Shown: positions 32,700 to 44,760, counted from the first letter of the stretch. The stretch: DNA of 64,000 nt from Pomphorhynchus laevis (GCA_012934845.2 WNNJ02002078.1:62001-126000), one strand, 5' to 3'. The notes: generated from the sequence alone by a model not told the origin. Numbers and translations are program-made.

Positions 32700-33075
32700 C
32701 TGATATTCAACTTATTTATATCTGAACTACCAAGCAGACTCATATGTGGTTTCTATAATTATGTACACAGACGACTTATTGATAGTTTCCACAAATATAC
32801 AACAACTTCAAAGTGCTTTATACAATTTGGCTAGATATTGTAAGACTAATGAATTGAATAAATATATAGAAAAGACAAAGGTTATTAAATTTAGAAAAGG
32901 CGGACCACTATGCAAGAAATATATTTTAAGATGCAATAATGTTTCAGTGGAATTTGCCAACGAATTTAAATACTAAGGAATAATCCTTACATCGAGATTG
33001 TCCTTTTCAAAACACATTACGAAAGTAAGATGCAAAGTAATATATGCATACATATCTAAACTATCTAGATAACAA
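32700..33075 (+). mobile_element. LINE reverse transcriptase fragment ('LINE-F')
   Basis: FNLFISELPSRL is followed after a frame change by MYTDDLLIVSTNIQQLQSAL (32761-32820), with catalytic Y-T-D-D, then YIEKTKVIKFRKGG and FANEFKY. After one stop it continues GIILTSRLSFSKHITK. The wording fits the palm-to-thumb region of Jockey/CR1-group LINEs. It is about 125 codons long and truncated at both ends; the thumb ends at a tandem array. Confidence 0.72.
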
Positions 33076-33083
33076 CTACTTAC

Positions 33084-33283
33084 AATCAATCCAGTTCCAT
33101 ATCAATCCGGTTCCAGATCAATCCAGTTCTAGATCAATCCAGTTCTAGATCAATCCAGTTCCAGATCAATCCAGTTCCAGATCAATCCAGTTCCAGATCA
33201 ATCCAGTTTCAGATCAATTTAGTTCCTGATCAATCCAGTTCCAGATCAATCCAGTTCCAGATAAATCCAGTTACAGATCAATA
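33084..33283 (+). repeat. 16-bp tandem array ahead of LINE-B ORF1
   Basis: About twelve copies of ATCCAGTTCCAGATCA with scattered changes. It ends 28 bp before the ATG-containing start of a LINE-B ORF1. Confidence 0.92.
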
Positions 33284-33310
33284 CAGCACATTTAACAGTT
33301 TTAACACACA

Positions 33311-33600
33311 ATGACGTTGATGGGCGGACGTAAGAATACAGCTACGACCGACACTAACTGTGCTCAACTACAAGTACAGTGCTCTACGCACGACTACAGC
33401 GTCTGGAATATAATCGCATGCTACAACAGTAAGTCTAAAGAATACTTCCTATGTGGCTTTTGTGCTTACAAACTCATACGCGACCTCTCCCATAAAAACA
33501 TATCAACCTGTAACGTGTCTACTCAAACCACCCCAGTCGTTTCTGATGTCCTTTGTTGACTCACTGATCCGGTCACCACATATAACCGAAGTAATATATG
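33311..33600 (+). mobile_element. LINE-B 5' fragment: ORF1 N-terminal zinc domain
   Basis: Encodes MTLMGGRKNTATTDTN, VQCSTHDYSVWNIIACYN and FLCGFCAYKLIRDLS, parallel to 39842-40060 (MGGRKKTTKTDTN, CSVHDCSVWTTIACD, FVCGFCANKLI). The Cys/His spacing suggests a PHD-like zinc finger at the ORF1 N-terminus. It is open for 82 codons, then stops at 33559; similarity fades by about 33600. Confidence 0.8.
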
Positions 33601-33633
33601 CATGCATATATCCACCTGTCAAGATTGTTCATA

Positions 33634-33689
33634 GATGAGGTGGTGCATCTATTTAATGTCAGGTGAGGTGGTGCATGTCTTTAATGTCA
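33634..33689 (+). repeat. 28-bp direct repeat, two units
   Basis: GAGGTGGTGCAT and TTTAATGTCA occur twice at 28-bp spacing. Confidence 0.8.
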
Positions 33690-33821
33690 TATTAGCCCCT
33701 ATAGCCCCCTACAGAATTCAAACCTATTGAACAATATAAAGATCGAATATTTCCAGAATTTCGATGGTATTAAATGGTAATATCTAATGGTCATCTACCA
33801 CTAGACGTTGTTCGCGAGTAA

Positions 33822-35365
33822 ATATTTTAGAGTTCAATGGAGGCAGCAAGATATAAGATAGGAGAGAGGTGATCTTTAAGGCACACCTGTAATAGGGTAG
33901 AACTAACGCGCATCAGGGTCGTCTTCATAAAAGAATCGCTTGGTGTACAGCAGTATCTCCATCCTGTTAACAATTCTCGCAGGCAACCCGAAGGACCTGA
34001 GCGAAGAGATAACAAAGGGAATGGATATGCGGTTAAATGCAGCGGAATAATCAAGGAAAACAGCCACAGCGAGTTGATGACAATTCTCCTGACAAAACTG
34101 ATGCACTTCACCTACAGCCGAATGGACCAAGCGACCTTTGACGAACCCATGCAAACCAGGTGGGATTAAATTTCGCCTCTATATCTAGTGCTCAACTATT
34201 CTTTCGAGAGAACTTGCCTGACAGAAGCAGAGAGATTGATAAGACGGAAAATATACGCTAACGTCTTAAGTTTTGTCGGAGTGGGACAGTAAACACGAGC
34301 TTTGTAGGTAGTCAAAAGCATTGCGGTAGCTTGCGAAGAGAGGTAGGAATTCTATTCGGTTGGACTCTCATTACCAATTCGGGGGAAACGTTGGATAGCT
34401 GCCTGAAAAAATGCCACTCTGAAGGGATCAAAGTAGAATCTCCTTCGAAGCAGCGTATCCTCTGCTATCCGCTAACGAATCAAATCATGAGAGGTGGACA
34501 TATGCAGTTGCGACAACGAAGCAGTTGCGACAGATGTTGTCGCAACTGCTTCGTACAGTTAGGTTTCAACAACCACCTCTTATGGAGCAGTAATAAGTCG
34601 AGGAGTGAATTCGTTGATGTGCAATGAAAGGTGGGGGACGGTGGTTTGTGAATAAGATAACCGTTTCTGGCTCTGCGGAGTGCTGCATTAATCCAACGAC
34701 CAGTTATGTCGTTAGAGTAACCAAGTACCATGTCATAGTCGCTATCAATATTCTATCCAGGAGGTCACGGTTCTTGTGAATCTCACCTGGACGGATGTAG
34801 ACATTCGCTAGACTGAGGCGTTGACCGTTTTTACAAAGTAATATAACTAAACAAGACATGGGTGGACAAGAATAGTTGAGTAGAAGGGAAGATCTTAAGG
34901 AGCATTAACTAGGGTTAAAAGACCTTGAGAAGAAGAGTGAGGCGGGGTTATGTTCGTAGTATAGTGAAAGCATATGTGCTTAGTAATGAATCGAGTAATT
35001 TCCTGGTGGAGTCGGATAGACCGCGTTTCCTGAAGGACAATAACATCTGCATCTCTACCAGTTAGAAGTCTAAGGGAGAAGCTCCTCCCGAATTCCACTA
35101 GAGGATATTCAGTGAAAAAGGCTCACGAGTACTCTGCATTGTGTTAATTAGTTGGGTGGGATTGCCTTCCACTAGACGGAACCAGGGGCGGAAGGGTTGT
35201 CCTCCCCGCCGCTAATGCTCCCTAGAGTGGGCACTTGCCCACAGGCGATATCTTTATTTCCCTGGTCGTGAACCTCATTTTTGAGCAGCTTCCGCGCTTT
35301 TAAAGGAGGAATCACATGGACCGAAGCCCCTCTTTTTTGGAAACATGAACATTTTGCGGCTTATA
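33822..35365 (-). mobile_element. LINE-C, minus-strand copy: end of ORF1, EEP endonuclease, RT start
   Basis: Minus-strand blocks run from right to left: an ORF1-3' region shared with 43470-43760 (35365-35100), the endonuclease N-terminus ADVIVLQETRSIRLHQEITR (35050-34990), DITGRWINAALRRARNGYLI (34710-34650) as the GDFN-following segment, a linker, and the RT start MHGFVKGRLVHSAVGEVH (34154-34100) with VFLDYSAAFNRI. The element carries an APE-type endonuclease, unlike the REL LINEs. It is truncated within the RT at 33822, with several stops and frame changes. Confidence 0.82.
34517..34553. repeat. Perfect 16-bp inverted repeat
   Basis: CGAAGCAGTTGCGACA at 34517-34532 and its exact reverse complement at 34538-34553, with spacer GATGT. 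The matching place in the other LINE-C copy (about 38960-38985) lacks the palindrome. Confidence 0.92.
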
Positions 35366-36165
35366 AACTGGAGAATAAAATAGTGATGTTAAAAGATTTG
35401 ATATCATGTGAAACCATGGTATCAAACACATTATTTTCCAAGCCATCTGAAAATCGTTCAAACACATTATAATTTCAGTTTTCTCATTATTGAAAAAATA
35501 AAACCAGCGTTTAAAATTTTTAAAATGGTTAAAAATAAATTTATTTCTATTCAAGATAGTAAAGTAATGATTCCAATTTTTTGTGTATACGTTGATTTGT
35601 TTTAAGTTGGAAATAATAAGTTAAAAATGATGATAGGATATTGTACCAAAGTGCTTAAAAAGTATTTTGATTTCAAAAAATTAGATTTCGTTTTACAACG
35701 TAATACATGTTAAATCAATCTCAAACTTGAAAATAATGTAGATATATGATTTGTAATCGTATTATAATAATATTGCAGCAAACAAACTACTATCAAGGGC
35801 AATGGTAAAATTTTAATTATTTTTTTAAATTTTAAAAATTAAAAATTAAATATTTTCAACATACTGAATAAATCAATTCATAAGTTTTTGTGTAAATGTT
35901 AATTGATAGATGGTCGATGTGAAATGAAAAAAGTATGGGTTATCATATCGATTTTTTATGGAAAAATATTTTTAAGTTTAAAAAATTGAACATTTTCTCT
36001 TAAGCGTAATATACATCGTATCGAGCTAAAACTTATATGTGGTGTAGATACATAATGTGCTATCATTGGGTGATAATTTTTAAGTAATCCGAACACTTAC
36101 TTAAAAAATATTCAAATTTTATTTTATTTTTGAAAAAAATTTAATTTTAATTTCAAACTTTACCT
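35366..36165. other. AT-rich spacer, nothing identified
   Basis: Open frames here are short and compositionally biased. No homology was recognised. Confidence 0.4.
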
Positions 36166-37175
36166 ACACTATGCTAAAGCATCCTTTGGAATCCCCTTTC
36201 AATCTCTGGTATCTGAACTATTGCTCGATCAGCCGTATGGTACACACGCTGTTGTCAGATATCGAAAAGATATTGTCCGCTGGATCATCACTTGGTTCGC
36301 GTCTGAATAGGGACAAATGCGAGATTATTGAGCCCAATCAATATGACGCCGAACGTATATTGGCTATACTTCCAGGTGCCAATGTAATTGTACCCGCTTC
36401 AGCAACAGTCCTCGGTGCTTCTATCGGCGAACTGGCTTGCATCGATGCATCCATTAATGCATCCATCAATCAGACTAATTTGTGCGGTGAGCGCTTAACA
36501 CAACTATCTCTCCATGACGCTCTTTTTATATTTCGTCAATGTATGACGCTGCCCAGGATCAATAACCTCCTTCGGTCATCTTAATTCCTTAGTAGTAACC
36601 TCGCCAACTTCGACCTGAAGGTTATATCCACGTCTAGAACTGAAGATGTATTAAGCGAACGATATAGTGACGACAATCTTAGGGTCCTCGGTGATTTTTA
36701 ACAACGCGCTTGTGGCATCCATTTTTCGGCCCAATCTTGCCGTGATCACTGACGAACTGGACCCAGATTATGTTCTATCGATATATGAACTTCAAAATTA
36801 GACGGTTCGATTCCTTCGGATCTTACACCCTAAAAACGATGGACTTGCCCGTTTTATGAGGGCACTTTCGCAAAGCTGCTTAACGCTACACGCACCCAAC
36901 AAGACAGGGCGAAATTACTCCAAGCTGCATCGAACGAAACTGGTGCATTCATCCATGCCTTGCCAATCACCTATTTAGGTACACGGTTATATTACGAGTC
37001 GCTGAGCATCGCAATCAGTATCCACCTCGGCATTAAGAAGTCGACAGCTTTAAAATGCGCATATGATCAAATTACCAATGAATCGGGGAGGCACGGACTG
37101 GATTGCCGTAAAGTAAAGGCCCGTTTCAGCAGGCACACTAGAATATACTGCTTTATCCACATGGCCCTGGTTTGA
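36166..37175 (+). mobile_element. REL LINE fragment (first subfamily): RT thumb to zinc knuckle
   Basis: LWYLNYCSISR (36204-36236) stands where copy 1 has WYLDDG, so the catalytic Asp pair is lost here. Then SAGSSLGSRLNRDKCEIIEP, PASATVLGASIGEL, LSLHDALFIFRQCMTLPRIN, and after a decayed stretch MPITYLGTRLYYESLSIAI and KCAYDQITNESGRHGLDCRK (37050-37110), the zinc-knuckle-like CCHC segment. It stops at MALV (37172) just where the endonuclease domain would start. Confidence 0.75.
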
Positions 37176-37795
37176 TATAATTTATTTTAGAATTTTTTGT
37201 TATTCTATTTTAATACTATTTTCATTTTACTATTTTTTACTTTAAAAAATACTATTTTTTGTTTTACTTGTATTCATTTGTTTAATTCTATTTTACTTGT
37301 ATTCATTTGCTTTATTCTTGTTTTTTCATTTTCATACCTTTAAGCTTACACAGTGAAATCCTGCAATTGTAGAACAAAGGAGCATCATCGCACTGCAGTT
37401 GATGGTGCTATATAACAGCAAAACATTATCTAACTAACATTCTGAAGATGGTAACAGCTCGTTAAGGAACATTCGAAATGACAATTTTTTTTAATTAAAT
37501 TCTAACATTCCTCTGTACTCTTTATTCTTGGTAATTGGAATGGGAGTATTCTCGAAAACAACAAAAATATGGCGACTTTTTATTGAATTTTTTCAACGTG
37601 TCGGAGCTATCAAACGATTCAATCGTGTAGTTTCCAGCGAAAATTAACAGAAGTTAATTCAAAGGTAAAATTTGTAAATTCTCGTGATAAATCTAAAGAT
37701 AAAGATAAAGATTTTCTTAAATAACAAAACTTAGTGTTATATAACAACTAAAAAATAAAATAAAAATAAACTTGTATCAAAAATACAGGAATGAA
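37176..37795. other. AT-rich spacer, nothing identified
   Basis: T-rich then mixed sequence. A repeated TAAAGATAAAGATAAAGAT run lies near 37690-37710. No gene. Confidence 0.4.
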
Positions 37796-37799
37796 AAAT

Positions 37800-39510
37800 T
37801 TAGCTAATGAGTCGCGATTCAGGTCTTCACCAATCTTTAAGGCCTCAGGTCCAGCGGGATCTGAGCCCCCAGCCAATCCAACACGCCGCCCTTCGACTGA
37901 ACCACTCGGGGTCTTTCACCCCCCCCCGAATAATCCAATCAAGGCGGACGATGCTTGGTAATCGCAAGATGATGAGCTTAAGAAATCTTAGTCTTTGTTC
38001 TGGGGAACGTCCTCTTGAAAAGAAGACCAATCCCGAAAAAGCCCAAGTACCCCAGAGGCGCACTTGGGTTTTATCTTTCAATGACAGATGTTGGGCCCGT
38101 TTCAGGGCCCATCTAGCTTTCTTCAGGATACGTTTTAGTCTATCCAGGTCAGCTTTCGCCGACCAGTTCACCGTAACGGTGAACTCCAGGTATTTTACTC
38201 GACTTGTGAAGGTGGGAAGTGGTTCAGAGGCAAATATGAAGGATAGCGCAGAGAGTGCTAATCTCTTAAGTTTCTGCTTCGACGCAAGAGAGCCATGACT
38301 ATCTGTCAAAAGCTGATAGACACGAGTGGAGAGTGGCGCGTGGGTTCTGGAGGTGCCCAGGGGTGGTCCCCAGGAGTTAAGGATATCTGTAACAGATAAG
38401 TCCCTACTCCTGAAGTCACACCAAGGCGGGATTGGTTGGGGTGATTGAGTGGCTCCATAATTGTGTAGGGATAGTGACTCATCCAAAACTTTATCAAGGC
38501 CTATTCTACCAATCCAATCTAAAGCTCTATCCTTCCAACAGACAAACTTCTCCTTTTTGAATATCTTCCAGAAGGAAGACTGAGAAAGGCTAAGGCGAGA
38601 AATGCTTGCCTTTTCCCTACTCAGCTGGAACCTATATCTGGTGCTCCAGGATGAACCTAAATCTGGTGCTCCAGAGGGCTTGTCTGGCGGAAACAGAGAG
38701 ATTAGGAAGGTGTAGCATTTTAGCTAGGACCTTGATTTTTGTTGGATTGGGATTGTATATGCGACCTTTATAGGTAGTCGATAGTATTGCGGTAGCTTGC
38801 GAAGAGAGGTAGGTATTAAATTCGGTCAAACTTTCATTCCCAATTCTGGGGAAGAGTTGGATAGCTACCTGGAAGAAGGCCACCCTGATGGGATCATAGT
38901 GGAACCTTCTCCTTAGCAACGTATCTTCCTCTAATCTCAACGAATTAGGTCATGAGAGGTGGTCTATTGTTGGCGCGACTGCTCAGTACAGATGGGTTTC
39001 AACAACCACGTCTTTTGAAGCAGTAATATGTCGATGAGTGAATTAGTTGTTGACCAATAAAAGGTAGGGGATATGGTTTGTGAATAAGATAGTCGTTCCT
39101 GGCTCTGCGGTTTGCTGCATTAATCCAACGACCAGTTATGTCGTTGAAGTCACCAAGTAACATGTCATAGCCACTACCTAATATACGATCCATAAGGTCA
39201 CGGTTCTTGTGAATTTCTCCTGGCCGTATATAAATAGTGGCTATACTGATGCATTTACCGTTCTTACGCAGTGATATAGCTAAACAAGATAGGGCTGAAC
39301 AAGAATAGTTAAGAAGGAGGGAAGATCTAAAGGAGGATTTAACTAAGGTTAAAAGACCTTGAGGTGGAGAGGAATTAGGAAGGGTTATATACGGAGTGAA
39401 GTGGGTGTATATATGCTGAGGGATAAATCGAGTAATGTCCTGAGGGATACGGATAGATCGCGTCTCCTAAAGGACTATAACATCTGCATCTCTACCAGAT
39501 AAAAGGCTAT
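37800..39510 (-). mobile_element. LINE-C, interrupted copy, 3' part (minus strand)
   Basis: Right to left: EEP endonuclease with MLLGDFNDITGRWINAANRR (39165-39110), linker region 38940-38632 with AILSTTYKGRIYNPNPTKIK, then the C-terminal region 38486-37845 (open, 213 codons) with VKYLEFTVTVNWSAKADLDR. 'KYLGF-x-I' is the usual LINE motif after the palm. The whole catalytic palm is missing between about 38640 and 38500, and a short duplication TCTGGTGCTCCAG lies at that place. The 5' part of the same element continues at 43458-44760. Confidence 0.85.
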
Positions 39511-39573
39511 CGCAATACTATCGACTACCTATAAAGGTCGCATATACAATCCCACTCCAACAAAACTCAAGGG
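39511..39573 (+). repeat. Inverted duplication of a 62-bp LINE-C segment
   Basis: CGCAATACTATCGACTACCT through CCAACAAAACTCAAGG is the reverse complement of 38729-38791 with about two or three differences. It lies exactly at the junction between LINE-C and the inserted LINE-B. Confidence 0.88.
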
Positions 39574-42500
39574 AGAAAATTTATAAGTGTTCTAGCTAAT
39601 TACAAGATCTAATATACATACAATACAGCAAGCATCGACGACAACCTTCGACGACAACCATCGACGACAACCATCGACGACAACCATCGACGACAACCAT
39701 CGACGACAACCATCGACGACAACCATCGACGACAACCATCGACGACAACCATCGACGACAACCATCGACGACAACCATCGACGACAACCATCGACGACAA
39801 CCATCGGTTGAAAAATTGATTGAAATACATTCTTACAAGTTATGGGAGGACGTAAGAAAACAACTAAGACCGACACCAACTATGGACAACTGCAAGTACA
39901 GTGCTCGGTACACGACTGCAGCGTCTGGACAACAATCGCCTGCGACAAGAATAAGGCTAAAGAAGACTTCGTATGTGGTTTTTGTGCCAACAAACTAATC
40001 TGCAACCTTTCCAATAAGCACATATCAACATCCAACACGTCAACTCAAACTACCCCGTCGTTTCTAATGTCCTTTCTCCACCCGCAGACCCAGTCACTAT
40101 ATACACTTCCCATTCCATGTCATCTTCACTCCCCGTCACCCCACGTCCCGTCCTTCCCGTCTCGTTTCTCAATAACTTGCATCCATCAATCAAAACCACA
40201 TCCATCAACCTCCACTATCCTTCCACTCATAACCTTTCCTCACATCGCTTGCAACCCTCTTTATTATCATTATCCTCTATGTATCCCGTCGTCAAACCAA
40301 ATCCCTCCAAATCATCAACTGCCAGCTCTTCTATCGTGATCTCACCTACTCACGTCAGTCGTCCTCCTTTACGGAAGCGCTTTCCTTCTCGCGATCGTTG
40401 CGTCATTGTCATTAATATCACGCCTTCCAACTCCTTATCTCCACAAGCACGTCTGGACCACGATGTTTCCGCCTTCAGATCCATCCTATCGTTTATTGTT
40501 CCTGCGAATAAACCATCTTTTTTGAAGGACATTTCTCCTGTCGCATTCATCCGTCTAAACAAATCTTCTCAATCTAATCCTTCCCAGTCCCCTCTCCTAA
40601 AAATTGTTTTCAAGCATCGCTCTCACGCGTCTTCTGTCCTCTCAACGATTCAAACTAGTGCCATCTTCAACCACTCGAATTTTCCCCGATCGCGCCCCTT
40701 CTGAAATCGCTCAAATCTCTTCAGCCCGTATCGAAAAACGCCGTCGCGAGGAAAACAGCGAGACATCACTCTCCATCCGAAACATAGACGGAAATTTTCA
40801 AGTTGTCCACACCCGTCCAAAAATTCGATAGTGCTCCATCTCTCCTATGTGTCTTCTCCACAAGACTCTATCGCCACAACACACGGTTTCCGCCTCGGTC
40901 TCCTTAACACTAGATCTATTCTCAATAAATCTGATCTTATCATCAACCTATTCACCAAGCAATCCATCGATCTCTTCTGACTCACCGAATCCTGGCACTC
41001 AGATTCCGACGACCTTTCCATTCGCCGTCTGCTCTCTGCCAGTTGCTCCCTAGTCGAATCCGCCCGCCCCCTCAGCTCATGCCCTTCTAAATTCTCTAAT
41101 CATGGCGGCATCGTCGCATTCGCGCGTCACCCCGCGTCTCTTTGCAAAATCAATCCCTCTTTCAGTCCTTGCTCTTTTGAATTGCTCACTTGTCGTTATT
41201 CTAACCCGATCACTCTAGATCTCGCCATTGTATACCGTCCTGGTTCATCAGCTCTTACAGCCTTATTTTTACCGAACTTGCTGACCTCTTTTCTCATTGT
41301 TATTTGTCCTCAATCCCTTCACTCGTTCTAGGCGACTTCAATATCCGCATGGACCGCCCCTCTTCCACGGATTCCATCCGGTTCATCTACATTCTATCCA
41401 ACTACAATTACAAACTAATATCCACTGCCCCCACATATATTTGGTGGGGCACTCGACATCATCACTGTCCCCGATCATTTTGCTGCCTACACCTCACTGT
41501 CCATCTCTGATCCTGGTCTATCCGATCACTTTCTTATCACCCTTGATCTCACTCACAACCACCCCTCCTCACACACCTACAATCATACGTCGCCCTTGGA
41601 GAAAGCTCGACCTCTCCCTTCTCCGCTCTGCCTTACTCAAATCGTCTCTATCATTACCCACAATAACATATTCATCTCCTCACGATCTCGCCTTTCTTTT
41701 CGACTCTGAACTCACATCCACTCTCGATATTCTCTTGCCGTTCAAGTCTCACCCACACCTTCGCTTGCACCGTGCCCCATGGTTTGACATCCAATGCCTA
41801 CTCTCAAAGCGTCGACTCCGCCATGCTTTTCGAGTCTATCACCGCTCTCTCAGACGTGATTTCCGCTCGATCACTCCGTCTTTCCGTGATTCCTATCCTG
41901 CTCTTCGCCGGTCTCATCTCAACCTACTACGTACCAAATGCAACTCCTTCTGGCAGCATAAAATCATCACTTCATTCAACTCTAAGACTCTGTGGCATAC
42001 TTTTAACTCAATCCTTGCTCGCTCCTCTTCGCCATACAACATCGATGCCAATTATTATTCGTTATTTCTCCAGACTAAAGTATCCACGTTGCTCTCTCAC
42101 ACCCCGGTCTCCATCCTATCCCACTCTGCCAAGTCTAGCCTCATCCTTCCGAAACTCTTTCATTTTCTCCCAGTCTCACCTACAGAAGTATCATCCGTCC
42201 TCATGTTCTTGCCCAACAAAACCTCACCTGCCGATCCTCTGCCTACTCACATATTAAATTCTATGTGCTCATCAATATCCCCATTTCTCACAACCTTGTT
42301 TAACTCGTCCATCCGCAGTCGTATCTTCCCTTCACACTGGAAATCCGCAATCGTTCGTCTCCTCCTTAAGAAACAATCGCTCGACCGCTCCCTTCCTTCT
42401 AGCTATCGCCCCATTTCACTACTCCCTACTCTTTCTAAGCTCTTAGAACGCATCATCTTAATACAGATCAACGCTTATCTCTCCTCATCCAATCTGTACC

Positions 42501-43457
42501 TTCCTTTCCAATCCGCTTTCCGCTCTAATCACTCGACAGAAATCGCATGCATAAAAGTGTACAACGACTTACTCATTTCTCGAGACAAGACTCTATATAG
42601 TGTGCTCATCTCCTTCGACCTCTCCTCCGCATTCGACATTGTCGACCACTCCGTCCTCCTTTCTCGCCTTCGTTATGATTACGGCTTTTCTTCCTCCTCC
42701 GTAGCATGGTTTGCCTCATATCTATCCGACCGTTTGTTTCGCGTCTGTATATTTTGCCTCATCGATCATCCCCATAGTCCACAATCTCACTTTCTTAGGC
42801 TTCCATCTCGATGATCACGTTTCCCTTAAACCCTTCGTCCGTGACAAAGTTCGCTCATCTAACTTAATTCTCCGTGACATCCGCCGTATCTGCACCCTAA
42901 CCGACTTCCATTCTTGTATGTCTCTTCTTTAATCGCTTCTTTTCCCTAAAATCGATTACTGCCTTAGCCTTTTTGCCAATTCTTCAAAATCCATCATCCT
43001 AACCCTACAATGAATAATTAACACCACCGTTCGAGTGCTCTTTCGTCTCCGTCGCTTCGACCACACATCCACATATTTTGACCAACTCTCCTGGCCCACC
43101 ATCCACATCAAACTCCGCCTTCTTCTCGTTACTTTTCGTCTCATCGCTGTCGGCTGCCCATCGTTCATCAACCTTTGTTTCTTAGACGACACTGGCCTCA
43201 CCTCGCTATCGCTACGTTCATGTCATACCCTCTTACTCCACGTTCCTAATTACTCCAACAACTACGGTCTCCGATCCTTCCTTGTCGCCGCCTCACTCGC
43301 ATGGAATCAACTCCCTCTCGACGTCCGCCGCGCCCCCTCCTTTATCACATTCAAACACCTCATCCGTTCACACCTTCTTGACACCTGATTTACAGTTTTG
43401 GTGTGGTCATGTAAGCGTGCGCTGGCACGCATTTGCCACGTTAAAATAAATCTATTT
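39574..43457 (+). mobile_element. LINE-B (L2/CR1-like), near full-length copy inserted in LINE-C
   Basis: Plus-strand order: 5' tandem array, ORF1 with N-terminal zinc domain (39842-40080) and a Ser/Pro-rich part (to about 40830), EEP endonuclease with GLLNTRSILNKSDLI (40890-40935), LTESWHSDSDD and VLGDFNIRMD (41327-41356) and DPGLSDHFLIT, then RT with YRPISLLPTLSKLLERIIL (42403-42460), FQSAFRSNHST and SFDLSSAFDIVDHSVLLSRL (42615-42675). The wording is typical of the L2/CR1 group. A 326-bp deletion at 42748/42749 removes the YADD region found in the 50-kb copy. The end is a hairpin tail GCGTGCGCTGGCACGC near 43412-43427. Several frame changes exist between the ORF1 pieces, within the endonuclease and after 42900. 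Confidence 0.9.
39635..39804 (+). repeat. 13-bp tandem array at the 5' end of LINE-B
   Basis: Thirteen copies of TCGACGACAACCA, nearly perfect. Because 13 is not a multiple of three, all three minus-strand frames are open through it. It ends 36 bp before LINE-B ORF1. Confidence 0.95.
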
Positions 43458-44760
43458 TTAAGGGCAGAAGCACCTCCCGAATTTCACTGAAGGATATTCA
43501 GTGAAAAAGGCTCTTGATTACTTTGCATTGTGTTAGTTTAGCTGGAAGGGGATTGCCACATCCTAGACAGAGCTAGGGGTGGAAGGATTGCCCCCTCCAC
43601 CACTAGCGCCGCCCAGAGTGGGTACTTGCCCCCGGGCATTATCATCATTTCCCTTTAAGGCGCTTCTATTCATGCCCATAAGCATTTTGCTAATCTTTAA
43701 GGGGAGACGGCTTGGGCCGAAGCTCCTCGTTTCTTGGATTCCCGAGCCGACGCCCCTCTTTTGTTTGACGTCTCAGCGGTTGGAATCGGCATAACCGGAT
43801 TGACGAACAGATTAGCAATTGTTTTCGCTACAACCTCTTGTATTTCCTTTCTGAATGTTTTGAACTTGAGGTCCATTATCAACATGGACTCGCAGTCAGA
43901 GGATCTATTTGCCGACTTGGCGAATGTTTCAGGTGCAGATTTTGGCGCACGGAACTTTGCAATACATTCCTTGAAGTAGTGGCACTTCCTTCCCCACGCA
44001 GGGTGATCCCCGGCACAATTACAGCACTTGATCCCATTAAAACACGGAAGAGCTTATTCAATCGCGGGGCAGTCTATTTTCCCGCATTTCCCGTAGCTTG
44101 CCACCCAACTGCAGCTAGAGGCTCAGTGCCCCATTGTTGGCACCGGCTGCAGTGCGGGTACGTAAACTCTTCTGCCGATATCAGTTTGAATTTGAGATTG
44201 AACCCCATGAAGGGGTTGCATTGTGATCTCTCGAGAACCTCTGCCTGCGCAAGGGGGCAGAACAGAATCCCACATTGATAGGAAGGCCATTACGGCCGGT
44301 AAGTGTACGTATATTGTGGATTTTGTAGGTTTTTGATAATGTAGCCAAATCATTTTCTTCCATAGAGGAAGGCAAGTTATTAATTTTTAACGTTGCAAGC
44401 ATAGGTTTCTTTACAAACGTCGCAAAACTGCTGTAGTTTCGATCAAAGTAATTCCCATAGTGATCAAGAGTATCTTCTGACGCGAATGATATTTTCACAG
44501 AGCTCTCATGGTACTTAACATAATTAAAGACTACCCTGTTGGGATATTTATTTGAAAAATCACGTAATAGTATGTTATACAAGGAATGTCTTTATATTGG
44601 TTGCAAACGTGTAATAATGCCCAGGTTTTTCGTTTTGGGGATTGGGGAAGTAATTCACCCTCTCCCCTAACAGTAGAAAACTCACTAACCTGCAATTGCG
44701 TCGTTCTAAAGTCTTCTTTAGCCTTAATTACCTTGATTCCACCGGGAATTTCCATCGTTT
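43458..44760 (-). mobile_element. LINE-C, interrupted copy, 5' part with zinc-knuckle ORF1 (minus strand)
   Basis: 43470-43760 matches 35360-35090, which lies directly upstream of the endonuclease in the other LINE-C copy. Upstream on the minus strand is an ORF1: an open region 44582-44181 (TLKINNLPSSMEENDLATLS, an RRM-like domain by pattern), then CSRCQQWGTEP and CAGDHPAWGRKCHYFKEC (44145-43975), which are CCHC-type zinc knuckles, and a basic tail. This gag-like ORF1 arrangement is common in Jockey/I/L1-type LINEs. Frame changes separate the domains. Confidence 0.75.

Noticed and set aside
33084-33283. Possible CRISPR-like array
   Set aside because: Units are directly adjacent with no unique spacers, and the host is a eukaryote.
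39592-39879. Minus-strand open frames with repeated VVVDGCRRWLSSM
   Set aside because: They are produced by the 13-bp tandem array, which is open in all three frames; no gene is implied.
39574-43457. LINE-B as a presently active element
   Set aside because: Although long, it lacks the YADD region and has several frame changes.
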